The position numbers were made by a program, and so were the translations under genes. A stretch of DNA of 38,671 nucleotides from a virus, in the IMG/VR virus record IMGVR_UViG_3300005919_000003, positions 1 through 38,671 of that record; one strand, written 5' to 3'. A model generated the notes under the pieces. The model had not been told where the DNA came from and searched no databases. It saw nothing but the letters and a program-made list of their open reading frames with translations. The number at the start of each line of letters is the position of its first letter. Position 1 is the first letter of the stretch. Shown one piece after another: positions 15,009 through 22,850 of the stretch.

Positions 15009-15026
15009 GCGGGGGGAAACCCCCGC
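15009..15026 (+). terminator. GAAA-tetraloop hairpin after capsid gene
   Basis: Perfect seven-pair stem GCGGGGG/CCCCCGC closed by a GAAA tetraloop, followed by TCTTCCTTT. It may be a partial terminator or a 3' stabiliser for capsid mRNA, since the T-run is interrupted. Confidence 0.6.
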
Positions 15027-15046
15027 TCTTCCTTTGGAGAAAAACA

Positions 15047-15178
15047 ATGTCTGTTAAATCCTATCCCGCCAGAATTGGCGGTAAACGACCCATGGTAGAG
15101 GTTGCGCCGAAAGGCCAGCCCGAACCCGAGCCAAAACCAGAACCCGAAAAAGAACCTGTAAAAAAGGATAAGAAATAA
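15047..15178 (+). CDS. Small basic protein with Pro/Glu/Lys tail
   Basis: 43 residues: a short head (MSVKSYPARIGGKRPMVEV) and a low-complexity tail of PEPEPK repeats ending KKDKK. The tail closely resembles that of the 75-residue protein at 17704-17931. TTGGAG precedes the ATG, and the stop (15176-15178) directly abuts the next ATG. A small head-associated protein is possible; function unknown. Confidence 0.6.
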   Translation: MSVKSYPARIGGKRPMVEVAPKGQPEPEPKPEPEKEPVKKDKK

Positions 15179-16456
15179 ATGAATTTCAAACATACTCTTT
15201 TCATTTGCCTTGCCATTATATTGGTTGGCGCGCTTGCTTATGCTGGCACTACCCACTTTACGGCACTAGAGGCTGAAGATATCACAGCAACCGACGACAT
15301 GTCTTGTAATGACGACATGACGATTGGTGGCGATCTTACCGTTACCGGCGCGTTTTCAACCGCAGCTATTAGCCTAGGCGACGATGAGCCCCTTAATTTT
15401 GGTGCAGTGCCGGACGTTATTTGCAAATATGATGAGGCTGGCACCGACAGATTGCTTTGTACTTTCGCCGCCGCAAGCGGGCTTAACGTTGCGACTGGTA
15501 ACATGTTTGTTGGCAATGGCGTACCTCTTCATACCCCCGATGGCGAAGATTTTTATGTAGAAGGATCATCCGAGCTTACAGGACACGTTTATACTAAAGC
15601 TAACGTTTACCTTGTAGACGATGCAATCCTCGCCTTTGGCCAATCTAATGACGCTTATTTCTGGTATGATGAAGCCACAGACGACCTCTTTAAGCTCACC
15701 GTAGCAAGCGCCGCAGGTGGATTACAACTTCAGGTCGGTAATCTCTTTATAGGCAACGGTAGCCCGGGCCAAACTATTGATGGTGAAGATCTTTATGTAG
15801 AGGGTTTGGCCGAAATTGACGGCATCCTTTATGCTGACGGTGGCATCTCTACCGCCGCCGATATTTCCGCCGGTGAAGCTACTCTCACCGCTATCGTTCT
15901 TGGCGACGATGAAGAGATCGCAATGGGCGCAGACGATGATTGGTCCATTAAAATGGATCCTGACGCCGGTGATTCTCTAGTCATTGAAGCCGCCCTCGCT
16001 ACTCAGTACGCCGTTATTACAAAGGGAAACTTCGGTATTTCCGAATCAGCCATTAGCCCGGATCATGTTGGTAACGGTCAGGATCTTTACGTTGCTGATG
16101 CTATTGAAATTGACGGGACCGCCTACTTTGATGGCGATGTCAGCTTTGGCGGTGGGCAGTCTGTTAATGTAGCCAAGATCGTAGCCGGGACACATACCCT
16201 CGCGGCAACTGATTATATCCTTTCTTGCGATTACACCGCGACCGACACCGTGACGATTACTATTCCATCCGCACAGATTGCATTGTCGGGCCGGATCATT
16301 GTTGTCAAGGATTCTGGTGGTAATGCTGCATCCAAGAATATCACGATTAGTACTGAAGCGTCCGAAACTATTGACGGTGCTGGAAACTTGGTATTGTCCG
16401 CTGATGACGACTCTGTGAACCTGTATTCTGATGGCACCAACCTGTTTGTGTGGTAG
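15179..16456 (+). CDS. Structural repeat protein with Sec-type signal peptide
   Basis: 425 residues. The N terminus has a classic signal peptide: basic start (MNFKH), a hydrophobic core to about residue 20 and a likely cleavage after AYA (residue 22). The mature part has three repeats of about 75 residues (about 66-138, 145-218, 241-317), each with an LGDD-like opening and an ending like GEDLYVEGLAEIDG. A C-terminal beta domain (about 340-425) reads IIVVKDSGGNAA and LYSDGTNLFVW, typical of phage fibre or decoration proteins. It lies between capsid and connector genes, so a head fibre is plausible. A signal peptide on a virion gene is unusual. Confidence 0.7.
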   Translation: MNFKHTLFICLAIILVGALAYAGTTHFTALEAEDITATDDMSCNDDMTIGGDLTVTGAFSTAAISLGDDEPLNFGAVPDVICKYDEAGTDRLLCTFAAASGLNVATGNMFVGNGVPLHTPDGEDFYVEGSSELTGHVYTKANVYLVDDAILAFGQSNDAYFWYDEATDDLFKLTVASAAGGLQLQVGNLFIGNGSPGQTIDGEDLYVEGLAEIDGILYADGGISTAADISAGEATLTAIVLGDDEEIAMGADDDWSIKMDPDAGDSLVIEAALATQYAVITKGNFGISESAISPDHVGNGQDLYVADAIEIDGTAYFDGDVSFGGGQSVNVAKIVAGTHTLAATDYILSCDYTATDTVTITIPSAQIALSGRIIVVKDSGGNAASKNITISTEASETIDGAGNLVLSADDDSVNLYSDGTNLFVW

Positions 16457-16465
16457 GGGTTAACA

Positions 16466-16594
16466 ATGGCTTACACGGGCGGACATTTAGAAGAGATCGG
16501 GGCCGGTATAATTGGAAGGGCTGTAAATGCTACCCTTTACGTTTCGCCCAACGGGACCACCGTTGGCGTTTGGCTTGAAATCCAGGAGATATAA
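16466..16594 (+). CDS. Hypothetical 42-aa protein
   Basis: Tiny frame between the repeat protein and the connector gene, with its stop abutting the next ATG. The composition is Gly-rich with beta-like patterns (ATLYVSPNGTTVGVW). Only a weak ribosome site (AGGGGT) is seen. It may be a small fibre or head-associated peptide; unknown. Confidence 0.5.
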   Translation: MAYTGGHLEEIGAGIIGRAVNATLYVSPNGTTVGVWLEIQEI

Positions 16595-16801
16595 ATGTCC
16601 ACTCTAGCAGAATGCAAAACCAACCTGGCAGCCGTTGAGGCCGAGATGTTAAAGGCTCCCAAAAACCCGGATACGCGAAACGTAGACGTGAAAAAAAAGA
16701 TCGAAGGACTTTTGACGCTTGCGCAGTATTGGACCGCTCAAATTAACTCTAAGTCGGGACCGAGAAAAATACTAATAGGCGGGATTGATAGCGATGATTA
16801 A
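16595..16801 (+). CDS. Putative head-tail joining protein (gpW-like)
   Basis: 68 residues, the size of lambda gpW, with two predicted helices (LAECKTNLAAVEAEM and VKKKIEGLLTLAQYWTAQI) and a basic linker, the gpW layout. It is preceded by AGGAG and positioned between capsid and tail-completion genes, where a head-completion protein is expected. Sequence similarity is only by pattern, so this is an inference. Confidence 0.5.
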   Translation: MSTLAECKTNLAAVEAEMLKAPKNPDTRNVDVKKKIEGLLTLAQYWTAQINSKSGPRKILIGGIDSDD

Positions 16802-17222
16802 GATGGCGGTAACGGGGCTTAAAGAGACTAGCAGCGGGCTTAGAAAAGTTGGGTTAAGGATGCCCAAGGATTTAGATTTGACCCTTAAAAAGGGCGCTAA
16901 TTCGATCATGAAGTACGCCAAAACTAAGCGGTTTAGGAAGGTTGCCAACGCCAACAAGCAAATAAATGGCGAGCTGGTTAATCCGCCCGTTGATGGCATT
17001 TTGACGCAACGGACAACCCTTTATGCAAGGCGTATTTCACCACCCATTCAGATATCATTGGGCAACTATGAAGTCCAGGCAAACGTACCTTATGCAGAAG
17101 TGCATGAAGATGACCGGCCCGTTTTGACCGCGGCATTGGAAGAGAAAGGACCAGAGATAATCAAAAACGCTGGAAAGTCCGTGGATCTTACCATTGAAAG
17201 GGCCGGGTTTAAATCTGTATGA
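16794..17222 (+). CDS. Head-tail connector/tail completion protein (HK97 gp10-like)
   Basis: 142 residues from the chosen ATG 16794; the TTG at 16785 and ATG at 16803 are alternatives. Visible features are a helix-rich start (TGLKETSSGLRKVG), KYAKTKRF and a strand block ending VPYAEVHEDDRPV, which matches the YA..VE.G-like core of the HK97 gp10/minor tail family. It would take part in the head-tail interface. It overlaps genes on both sides by a few bases. Confidence 0.65.
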   Translation: MIKMAVTGLKETSSGLRKVGLRMPKDLDLTLKKGANSIMKYAKTKRFRKVANANKQINGELVNPPVDGILTQRTTLYARRISPPIQISLGNYEVQANVPYAEVHEDDRPVLTAALEEKGPEIIKNAGKSVDLTIERAGFKSV

Positions 17223-17701
17223 CTCAAACGGTTGAAAACAGAATAAAAAGCGCAGTACAGACTAAGCTAGAGGCCCTTGTAACCGCAGAAACCATCGTAT
17301 CGATGTCTGTTACCAGTAGGGAATGGTGGAATGATCTAGCCTGTCCTGAGGATGGTGGTTATCATGTTGGCCTTATTTTTCTGCAAACTAAAAACGATCC
17401 TATTACGGGCTTTTATGAGGGCACCATCACAGTAGATGTAAGCGTGTTCATTGGCTTTGATACTGATATCGATGCGCTGCTAACCTCTACCGTCCGAACG
17501 TCGCTCGATGGCGTAACACAGGCCATTGATGGTGCTATGTTTGCGGATAGGACATGGGGCGAGCTGGCTATTGATACCGAATATTCCACAATGGAAGGTG
17601 CTGAATCATCCGACGTAGTCGAAGGAAATCAGGTTCGTATTTACCGATATTTCGATATCACGTTCCACTTTGACCCCAACGACCCAACCAAGGAATTATA
17701 A
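17219..17701 (+). CDS. Tail terminator-like protein
   Basis: 160-residue alpha/beta protein with an N-terminal helix (VENRIKSAVQTKLEAL) and strands such as GTITVDVSVFIGF and VRIYRYFDITFHF, consistent with the tail-terminator family that caps the tail tube. It sits between the gp10-like connector and the tail tube gene, the standard location. Assigned from fold pattern and position. Confidence 0.65.
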   Translation: MTQTVENRIKSAVQTKLEALVTAETIVSMSVTSREWWNDLACPEDGGYHVGLIFLQTKNDPITGFYEGTITVDVSVFIGFDTDIDALLTSTVRTSLDGVTQAIDGAMFADRTWGELAIDTEYSTMEGAESSDVVEGNQVRIYRYFDITFHFDPNDPTKEL

Positions 17702-17703
17702 CT

Positions 17704-17931
17704 ATGAACTTTCAGTTTACGCAGATGAAATGTCCTTTTGATATGCTTATGGACGTTGTGCCAATTAAGGCCGATAGCCTCCAATGGATTCACAACGACG
17801 AAGTAGGCCGGTTTGAAATTGACGGGTGGAAGGTTGTGGAACTTGAAGCACAACCCGAGCCCGAAAAAGAAGAATCTAAACCAGAAAAAAAAGACACTAA
17901 ACCCAAAGAAGAAAAGAAAGGTGGTAAATAA
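17704..17931 (+). CDS. Hypothetical protein with Pro/Glu/Lys tail
   Basis: 75 residues: a folded front of about 50 residues (with WIHNDEVGRFEIDGW) and a low-complexity tail (PEPEKEE...KPKEEKKGGK) shared in style with the 43-residue protein at 15047-15178. Its stop overlaps the tail tube ATG by one base. Possibly a small virion or assembly factor; unknown. Confidence 0.65.
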   Translation: MNFQFTQMKCPFDMLMDVVPIKADSLQWIHNDEVGRFEIDGWKVVELEAQPEPEKEESKPEKKDTKPKEEKKGGK

Positions 17932-19286
17932 TGGCCACAGCATTGGGACGCAATAGCAAGACATATTTTGTCACCCAACCCGTTTACGAAACCGCAGTAG
18001 CCCCCACGGGGGCAGACGCTGTTAAAATGAAAAGTAAGGTTGTTTTTACGGCAACCCAAAACGCCGAAAACCGGGACGATTATCACCCGTCCACCCGCGA
18101 TATCATGGATGAGACCACCCTTGAGGAGTCCTATGCTGTAACATGCACAGCTTACCTGCTCGGCGCTGGTACCCAGGGCAACGCACCTGATTATGACGCC
18201 GGTTTGCAGACTATGTTTGCAACCGAAGATATCGCCGCAACTACCGTTGCCGCCTCACCCGCGCCTACAGTTTCCGCTATCAAATTGACCGCTAACTATA
18301 TGGATGCAGGGGATATTGGGAAGATCGCCAACACCACGGGCGCCACAACGGAAAATAAATATTTCACAGTGGTATCAAAAGATGGCAGTGATGTTCTGAC
18401 CATTTATCCGCCCTTAGATACGGCACCCACGGCAACGGATGTAATCAAGGCGGTTCGCAATTATACACTAGAAGCGGACAACACCAACGTTATTACTATT
18501 CATCAGTCCAATAACCTCACAGGACAAATGGGCATTGGGGTTAAGTTTAATAAATGCACGATCAAAGTCTCCAAGGGCGCAACTGGCGAAATCCAATTCG
18601 AGGGGTTTGCCCGTGACGTAATTAGGTCCGTTCATACCACGCTTAATGGCGCCGTTACCGCGACTGATTTAACCGTAGCCGTTTTCAAAAAGGGCATAGA
18701 GGCGGGCGCTATTCTGAGGATCACGGACGCCGTTAATGGTGACGAAACCGTTACAGTTACATCGGTTGACGCTACTGGGTTGATTCTTACCTTATCCGCA
18801 GGGCTTGGTTTCCTGCATCCAGACGAGTGCGTCATTGGACCTTACGAACCCGCTGCCACCACGGCCGGAACTCCTATTCGTGGCTTGTGCGGTGGTGTTT
18901 CCATGGGTGATGATGGCGACTTCATCAAAGCAGACGAGTCTACCATCATGGTTGACGAAAAAACCGAACCCGAGACCTACATGGGCGACTGTGGAAAATC
19001 AAAGGGAATTACCAACGCACAAGACCGGGAAGTATCCTATGAGTGCCTTTGCTACCTGGATGACAATTCGGTATCACAGGCCGTTACAGCCGCCGCCAAT
19101 AGTCAATTGAAAACATTCCAGCAAAGCGGTGCCACCGATGGTAGGGGCTTCGCGGCTTACTTGCCACTGGTACAATACGACCCGGCTGAAATTCCCGATT
19201 CGAAGGGTGAGATTATCAAGACTACTTTCAAGTCTAGGGTTTGCCTTGGATCTAGTGGCGAAGATTCTATTAAGTTGGCCTTTTAG
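17931..19286 (+). CDS. Major tail (tube) protein
   Basis: 451-residue beta-rich protein, expected to form the hexameric tail tube rings. The N terminus (ATALGRNSKTYFVTQ) and the central Ig-like stretch (TDLTVAVFKKGIEAGAILR followed by a TVTVTSVD strand) fit large siphovirus tube proteins with added surface domains. It follows the tail terminator and precedes the chaperones and tape measure. The long middle insertion (about 90-330) may be exposed on the tail surface. Confidence 0.75.
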   Translation: MATALGRNSKTYFVTQPVYETAVAPTGADAVKMKSKVVFTATQNAENRDDYHPSTRDIMDETTLEESYAVTCTAYLLGAGTQGNAPDYDAGLQTMFATEDIAATTVAASPAPTVSAIKLTANYMDAGDIGKIANTTGATTENKYFTVVSKDGSDVLTIYPPLDTAPTATDVIKAVRNYTLEADNTNVITIHQSNNLTGQMGIGVKFNKCTIKVSKGATGEIQFEGFARDVIRSVHTTLNGAVTATDLTVAVFKKGIEAGAILRITDAVNGDETVTVTSVDATGLILTLSAGLGFLHPDECVIGPYEPAATTAGTPIRGLCGGVSMGDDGDFIKADESTIMVDEKTEPETYMGDCGKSKGITNAQDREVSYECLCYLDDNSVSQAVTAAANSQLKTFQQSGATDGRGFAAYLPLVQYDPAEIPDSKGEIIKTTFKSRVCLGSSGEDSIKLAF

Positions 19287-19312
19287 TAACATTCATTTTT
19301 TAGGGGTATCAA

Positions 19313-19630
19313 ATGAAATTGCCGAGAAGGCACAGGATTGGTCCGTATAATTACAAACTTATACCAAGAAAGGCCCCAACTGAAGAGTCTGTTGGTAGTT
19401 GCGAGCCCAGAATATCAAGAATCCAGGTAAACAAGGAGTTGAGCGGTCGCTTTTTACTTGTAACAATAATCCATGAGGACCTACACGCCGCCTTTGACGC
19501 TATTGGTCGCCAGGATCTTTATACCGACGAGGCGCTAGTTGATAGTCTTGCCGGGGTTTTAACCGGCCTTCTCCTGGACTCTCCAAACTATCTTGAATTC
19601 TTAATGGAAATACGCGATGAACACAAATGA
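19313..19630 (+). CDS. Small HEXXH putative metallopeptidase
   Basis: 105 residues with a clear HEDLH zinc-binding motif at 54-58 in IIHEDLHAAFD, preceded by strands like those of minimal ImmA/IrrE or SprT-type peptidases and followed by an acidic helix with Glu73 (DEALVDSLAGVL), a possible third ligand. Comparable small HEXXH proteins are known in phages. It lies between tail tube and tail chaperone genes, where a protease is unexpected; a role in tail processing or host regulation cannot be told from sequence. Good ribosome site AGGGG. Confidence 0.7.
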   Translation: MKLPRRHRIGPYNYKLIPRKAPTEESVGSCEPRISRIQVNKELSGRFLLVTIIHEDLHAAFDAIGRQDLYTDEALVDSLAGVLTGLLLDSPNYLEFLMEIRDEHK

Positions 19631-19757
19631 CCAGCTAGAAATTGAACTAAGGGACCTCATGCGTGAGGTATCCCTGTTGCGAATGGAGTTAAGCCGCGTG
19701 AGTGATGAACAAACGCGACTAGAACAACGAATGAAAAAGTTAGAAAATAAGGGGTAA
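19617..19757 (+). CDS. 46-aa coiled-coil peptide
   Basis: Short helical frame overlapping the end of the metallopeptidase gene by 14 bases. It has a heptad-like Leu/Met/Val pattern (LEIELRDLMREVSLLRMEL) over almost its whole length, so a parallel coiled coil is likely. It ends five bases before the chaperone ATG. The weak ribosome site makes expression less certain. Confidence 0.5.
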   Translation: MNTNDQLEIELRDLMREVSLLRMELSRVSDEQTRLEQRMKKLENKG

Positions 19758-19762
19758 ACATT

Positions 19763-20176
19763 ATGGGCTTAGACCTTAAATCAACAGAAAAGTACATTCC
19801 GCTTTTTGGCGACCAACGAAAAGAGCACAAAGAAGATCCGGATTACAAACCGGTAACAATCCACATCAGAAAACTATCCGACCGAGTGTATAAGCAATAC
19901 GTACTCGATCAAGCAAATACGCTGGAAAAGGAAGGCGAAAACCGCAAGGTAACGATTCAAACATTTGACGGGCAAGCTCAGCTCTTTTGCGATCATGTTT
20001 TTAAGATCGAAAACTTAATGCTGGATGGTAAGCCCATTGAAACGGGCGAGGCTTTAATCCATAGCGAGTTCGCACCGCAGGGCCTTGTGTCGGAAATTGA
20101 AGATGCGCTGGTCGATCTTTCCCAACTCTCAAAGGCCGAAGTAAAAAACTTGCCCGCGTCGCTACCGCAAGATTAG
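19763..20176 (+). CDS. Tail assembly chaperone (G-like), zero-frame product
   Basis: 137-residue protein in the lambda G position, directly before the tape measure gene. It should bind and hold the tape measure protein during tail assembly. The N-terminal domain is typical in composition (VTIHIRKLSDRVYKQYV) and the gene ends in TAG at 20174-20176. A slippery heptamer A AAA AAC at 20143-20149 lets a fraction of ribosomes enter the -1 frame and make the longer G-T form. Confidence 0.8.
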   Translation: MGLDLKSTEKYIPLFGDQRKEHKEDPDYKPVTIHIRKLSDRVYKQYVLDQANTLEKEGENRKVTIQTFDGQAQLFCDHVFKIENLMLDGKPIETGEALIHSEFAPQGLVSEIEDALVDLSQLSKAEVKNLPASLPQD

Positions 20177-20199
20177 GTTGCGGCTACTCGTGTAGCGAC
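20143..20199 (+). promoter_or_regulatory. Programmed -1 frameshift site (slippery heptamer plus stem-loop)
   Basis: A AAA AAC at 20143-20149 is in the correct phase of the upstream frame (gtA AAA AAC). Eight bases later a structure begins: GTCGCTAC (20158-20165) pairs perfectly with GTAGCGAC (20192-20199). Inside it CGCAA (20166-20170) pairs with TTGCG (20178-20182), leaving a nine-base bulge, and the zero-frame TAG lies in the inner loop. Confidence 0.88.
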
Positions 20200-20532
20200 G
20201 TGGACTTTGAAAAACCGTGCCGTGGAGACGACGATTTGATGCTGGTTCGTAATTGTGATGGCACGGGCGAACCGCAAATCTTTGAGTGTGAAGAATTTGA
20301 ATGTTGCCCAGTGGCCTGGCTATCAAAACACCCGGCGGAAACGTTCATATTTAGCGTATGGAAAAGCTGCCTAGGCGGCGTTTTAACCAATGGAATGGGC
20401 GTGGTTAACCCCGTGATCCACCTTCCGTTTGACGGCAAAGTAACCGATCAACCGCACAATATCTTACAAGCTTTTAGTGTCCTGACAGGCCAAGTCGAAA
20501 AAATAATAGAGCTAAATAGAAAAGAAAAATAA
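20149..20532 (+). CDS. Tail assembly chaperone T domain, made by -1 frameshift (G-T fusion)
   Basis: Part of the -1 frame that is fused to the first 129 codons of the upstream gene after slippage, giving a predicted 256-residue G-T protein. The domain carries a Cys-rich start (LGCGYSCSD), the ECCPVAWLSKHPAE block and a helical end. The only separate start nearby is GTG at 20200, which has no ribosome site, whereas the frame is open well upstream of the slippery site. This matches the lambda G/GT arrangement. The stop overlaps the tape measure ATG. Confidence 0.82.
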   Translation, partial: LARVATARLGCGYSCSDVDFEKPCRGDDDLMLVRNCDGTGEPQIFECEEFECCPVAWLSKHPAETFIFSVWKSCLGGVLTNGMGVVNPVIHLPFDGKVTDQPHNILQAFSVLTGQVEKIIELNRKEK

Positions 20533-22598
20533 TGGGCAAAAAAGGAAACGTAAAGGTTAAATTATCCTTAAATGATAAGCTTACACGCGCTATGCGTGGC
20601 CCACTTGGCACGATGAAGTCATTCGGAAGGTCTGTTTTTTCGTTACAGGGCCTCTTACTTTCTGGCGGTATCGTCTATGGCCTAAAAAAGATCACAGACG
20701 CATCCAAGGAACAGGAAAACGCAGAGCGAAAACTTGTCCATATAATGAAAACAATTAACGGAGCCACCGATGAACAAATAAACGCCCTAAAAGAACAGGC
20801 ATCCGCACTTCAAACGACAACAAGATACGGGGACGAAGCTACGCTAGCTAGTATGGCATTATTAGGAACGTACAAATTAAATTCGGATGCAATTTCAAAA
20901 CTTACGCCACTAGCTCTTGATATGGCTGAAGCTTTAGAGGTTGACGCCAAGACCGCGTTTATGCTTTTAGGGCGGGCGGTTTCGGGACAGGCATCCATGT
21001 TGACTCGATACGGTATCCAGCTGTCGGAAACGGAAAAAAAGATCCTTTCAACGGGCACGTCATCGGAAAAAGTAGCCGCCCTTGTTGAAGTCCTGGGGGT
21101 GCGGTTTGGCGGTACGGCTGAAGCAATGGGAAAATCTTGGGAGGGCGTGGTTGCGAGGCTGTCTAATTCAAAGGGTGACATTGCAGAAGTTTTCGGGGCG
21201 TTAATAACAAACAACGAATCCGCGAAAGCGGCTATTACGAGCCTATCGGAATCCTTTGAAGATTTAACTGAAAATATTAAGGGCGACCTGGGCGAGGCCA
21301 ATGGCTTCGTGAGTACTTTTGTTGAAACTATCGCCGTGGGCATTGGAGAGGCCGCAACTGTTATTTTTGGCCTTGCCAAGGGAACCAATTCGCTAATGGT
21401 CGCATGGAGTGGTATTACTGGTGTTAAAAATGCGGCTCAGGGATTTATGGCGGGTGGTGCGCAACAGGCTAAATTATCACTCGATCAAATGAATGAAGAA
21501 TTTGATAAATATGGTAAAAATCTAAGATACATAGAAAGCACACAGGAATCCGTAGCCGAGGGTGTAAAAAAGGCACTTGAGGCGATTCGAGCTGTCCGTG
21601 GTGAAGGCGCAAAGTCTCTTGATATTCCAGGCAGCGGAAAAGACGGTACCAGCAAAGACGCGGCCAAGGCTGCCGAGGGGAAAGGCGGCGTGGACCAAGG
21701 CCCCGACTACACCAACCTGTTTAATGTACTGGATATCCTTGTGCAGATGAACGACACATACGAGGATCAATCCGAGGCTATCCGCTCTATTGAGATAATG
21801 ACAGCCGATTCTTTTGACGCTCGAATCATGCAGATTGACGATGAAGAAAGCGCGCTGATTGAAAAGTATGGAACCGACGAACGCATGGCAGCGTGGATTG
21901 AACAGGCAAAGCTTTATTATACTAGTGAACGCCTTAAAATAATAGGTGAAAAAACAGACGAACTGACGAAAAAAGAAAAAGAAAACCTCGCGCTGCTTGA
22001 TAAGTGGACGGGGAAAGCAGTGGGCATTTCCGGTGTTGTATCTGGAACGATGAACCAGGTTTACGCACAGGTTGGCTCTACTCTCTCAACCGGCATTGTG
22101 GACGGTATGTGGGAATGGGAACAGGCCGGTAAGGCCGTGCTGAAATCCCTCATTAGCGTCCTGGCGCAAATGCTTTTAATTGCAGCTGTAAAGGGTACTA
22201 TAAACGCAATGACTGGTGGATCGTCATTTGGCATTGGTTTCGTAGCCTCTCTTGTGTCTCACTCTGGCACTGACAACATGCAGCCCAACGGGCGGTATGC
22301 GAGACACCACGACGGGCTACCCATGGGAGCAAACGAGTACATGGGCATCTTTGAGGGCGGTGAAGGCATGGTGAATAAGCGATCCATGCAAAGGCCTGGG
22401 GTGCGTGGCGCGGTGAACGCATTGAACAACGGGCAATCCGCTGGTGGGAATTCGGTAGTATTGACCGTCTCGCCTATTTACAACATTTCAACAATTGACT
22501 CTAATGGGTTTGAGGGTTTACTGCGGAAGAACAACAAAGCACTAATGAACACTATTAAACAGAATCTAAACGACCGAACCTTTAAGGTAGCGAGTTAA
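20532..22598 (+). CDS. Tape measure protein
   Basis: 688-residue protein that sets tail length and is ejected with DNA. It has a helical N-terminal part with a hydrophobic patch (about 35-50), long charged helices to about 480, a hydrophobic region around 535-575 (LISVLAQMLLIAAVKG), then a C-terminal GGEGMVNKRSM-type tail seen in lambda-like tape measures. At about 1.5 angstrom per residue the tail would be about 100 nm. It follows the chaperone pair, as expected. Confidence 0.88.
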   Translation: MGKKGNVKVKLSLNDKLTRAMRGPLGTMKSFGRSVFSLQGLLLSGGIVYGLKKITDASKEQENAERKLVHIMKTINGATDEQINALKEQASALQTTTRYGDEATLASMALLGTYKLNSDAISKLTPLALDMAEALEVDAKTAFMLLGRAVSGQASMLTRYGIQLSETEKKILSTGTSSEKVAALVEVLGVRFGGTAEAMGKSWEGVVARLSNSKGDIAEVFGALITNNESAKAAITSLSESFEDLTENIKGDLGEANGFVSTFVETIAVGIGEAATVIFGLAKGTNSLMVAWSGITGVKNAAQGFMAGGAQQAKLSLDQMNEEFDKYGKNLRYIESTQESVAEGVKKALEAIRAVRGEGAKSLDIPGSGKDGTSKDAAKAAEGKGGVDQGPDYTNLFNVLDILVQMNDTYEDQSEAIRSIEIMTADSFDARIMQIDDEESALIEKYGTDERMAAWIEQAKLYYTSERLKIIGEKTDELTKKEKENLALLDKWTGKAVGISGVVSGTMNQVYAQVGSTLSTGIVDGMWEWEQAGKAVLKSLISVLAQMLLIAAVKGTINAMTGGSSFGIGFVASLVSHSGTDNMQPNGRYARHHDGLPMGANEYMGIFEGGEGMVNKRSMQRPGVRGAVNALNNGQSAGGNSVVLTVSPIYNISTIDSNGFEGLLRKNNKALMNTIKQNLNDRTFKVAS

Positions 22599-22601
22599 CC
22601 C

Positions 22602-22850
22602 ATGGCAATAAACGACATCTCAGATAACGTTGGTCTCACATTGTTCGTAACAGACCGGATTTGTAATGAGCGCCGTGAGGCTGCCAGGGTTTACGATATC
22701 TCGCTTAAGGAATCCATGGAAGATTTAAAAGAGGGTCAAAAAGATTTAAATAAACGGGTTCATCAAATGGTTATGGGCACGGCGGCGGTATTGGCTACTG
22801 CGTTAATAACTTTTGGTTCGTTAATTCTCAAGGGGTGTGCGAATGGGTAA
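22602..22850 (+). CDS. Coiled-coil plus membrane-anchor protein (XhlA-like)
   Basis: 82 residues: an N-terminal soluble part, a charged helix (about 34-56, LKESMEDLKEGQKDLNKRV) and one C-terminal transmembrane segment (about 57-77). This is the layout of XhlA-type or holin-accessory proteins. It lies between tape measure and the large tail protein, away from the other holin-like genes, so it may instead act at the membrane during DNA entry. The role is inferred from topology. Confidence 0.6.
   Translation: MAINDISDNVGLTLFVTDRICNERREAARVYDISLKESMEDLKEGQKDLNKRVHQMVMGTAAVLATALITFGSLILKGCANG

Noticed and set aside
20200-20532. Independent GTG-started gene for the T domain
   Set aside because: No ribosome site is present, and an in-phase slippery heptamer with stem-loop explains expression better.
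20810-21388. 192-codon minus-strand frame inside the tape measure gene
   Set aside because: Shadow frame with Ser/Ala-rich composition from reversed codons; no start signal or neighbours on that strand.
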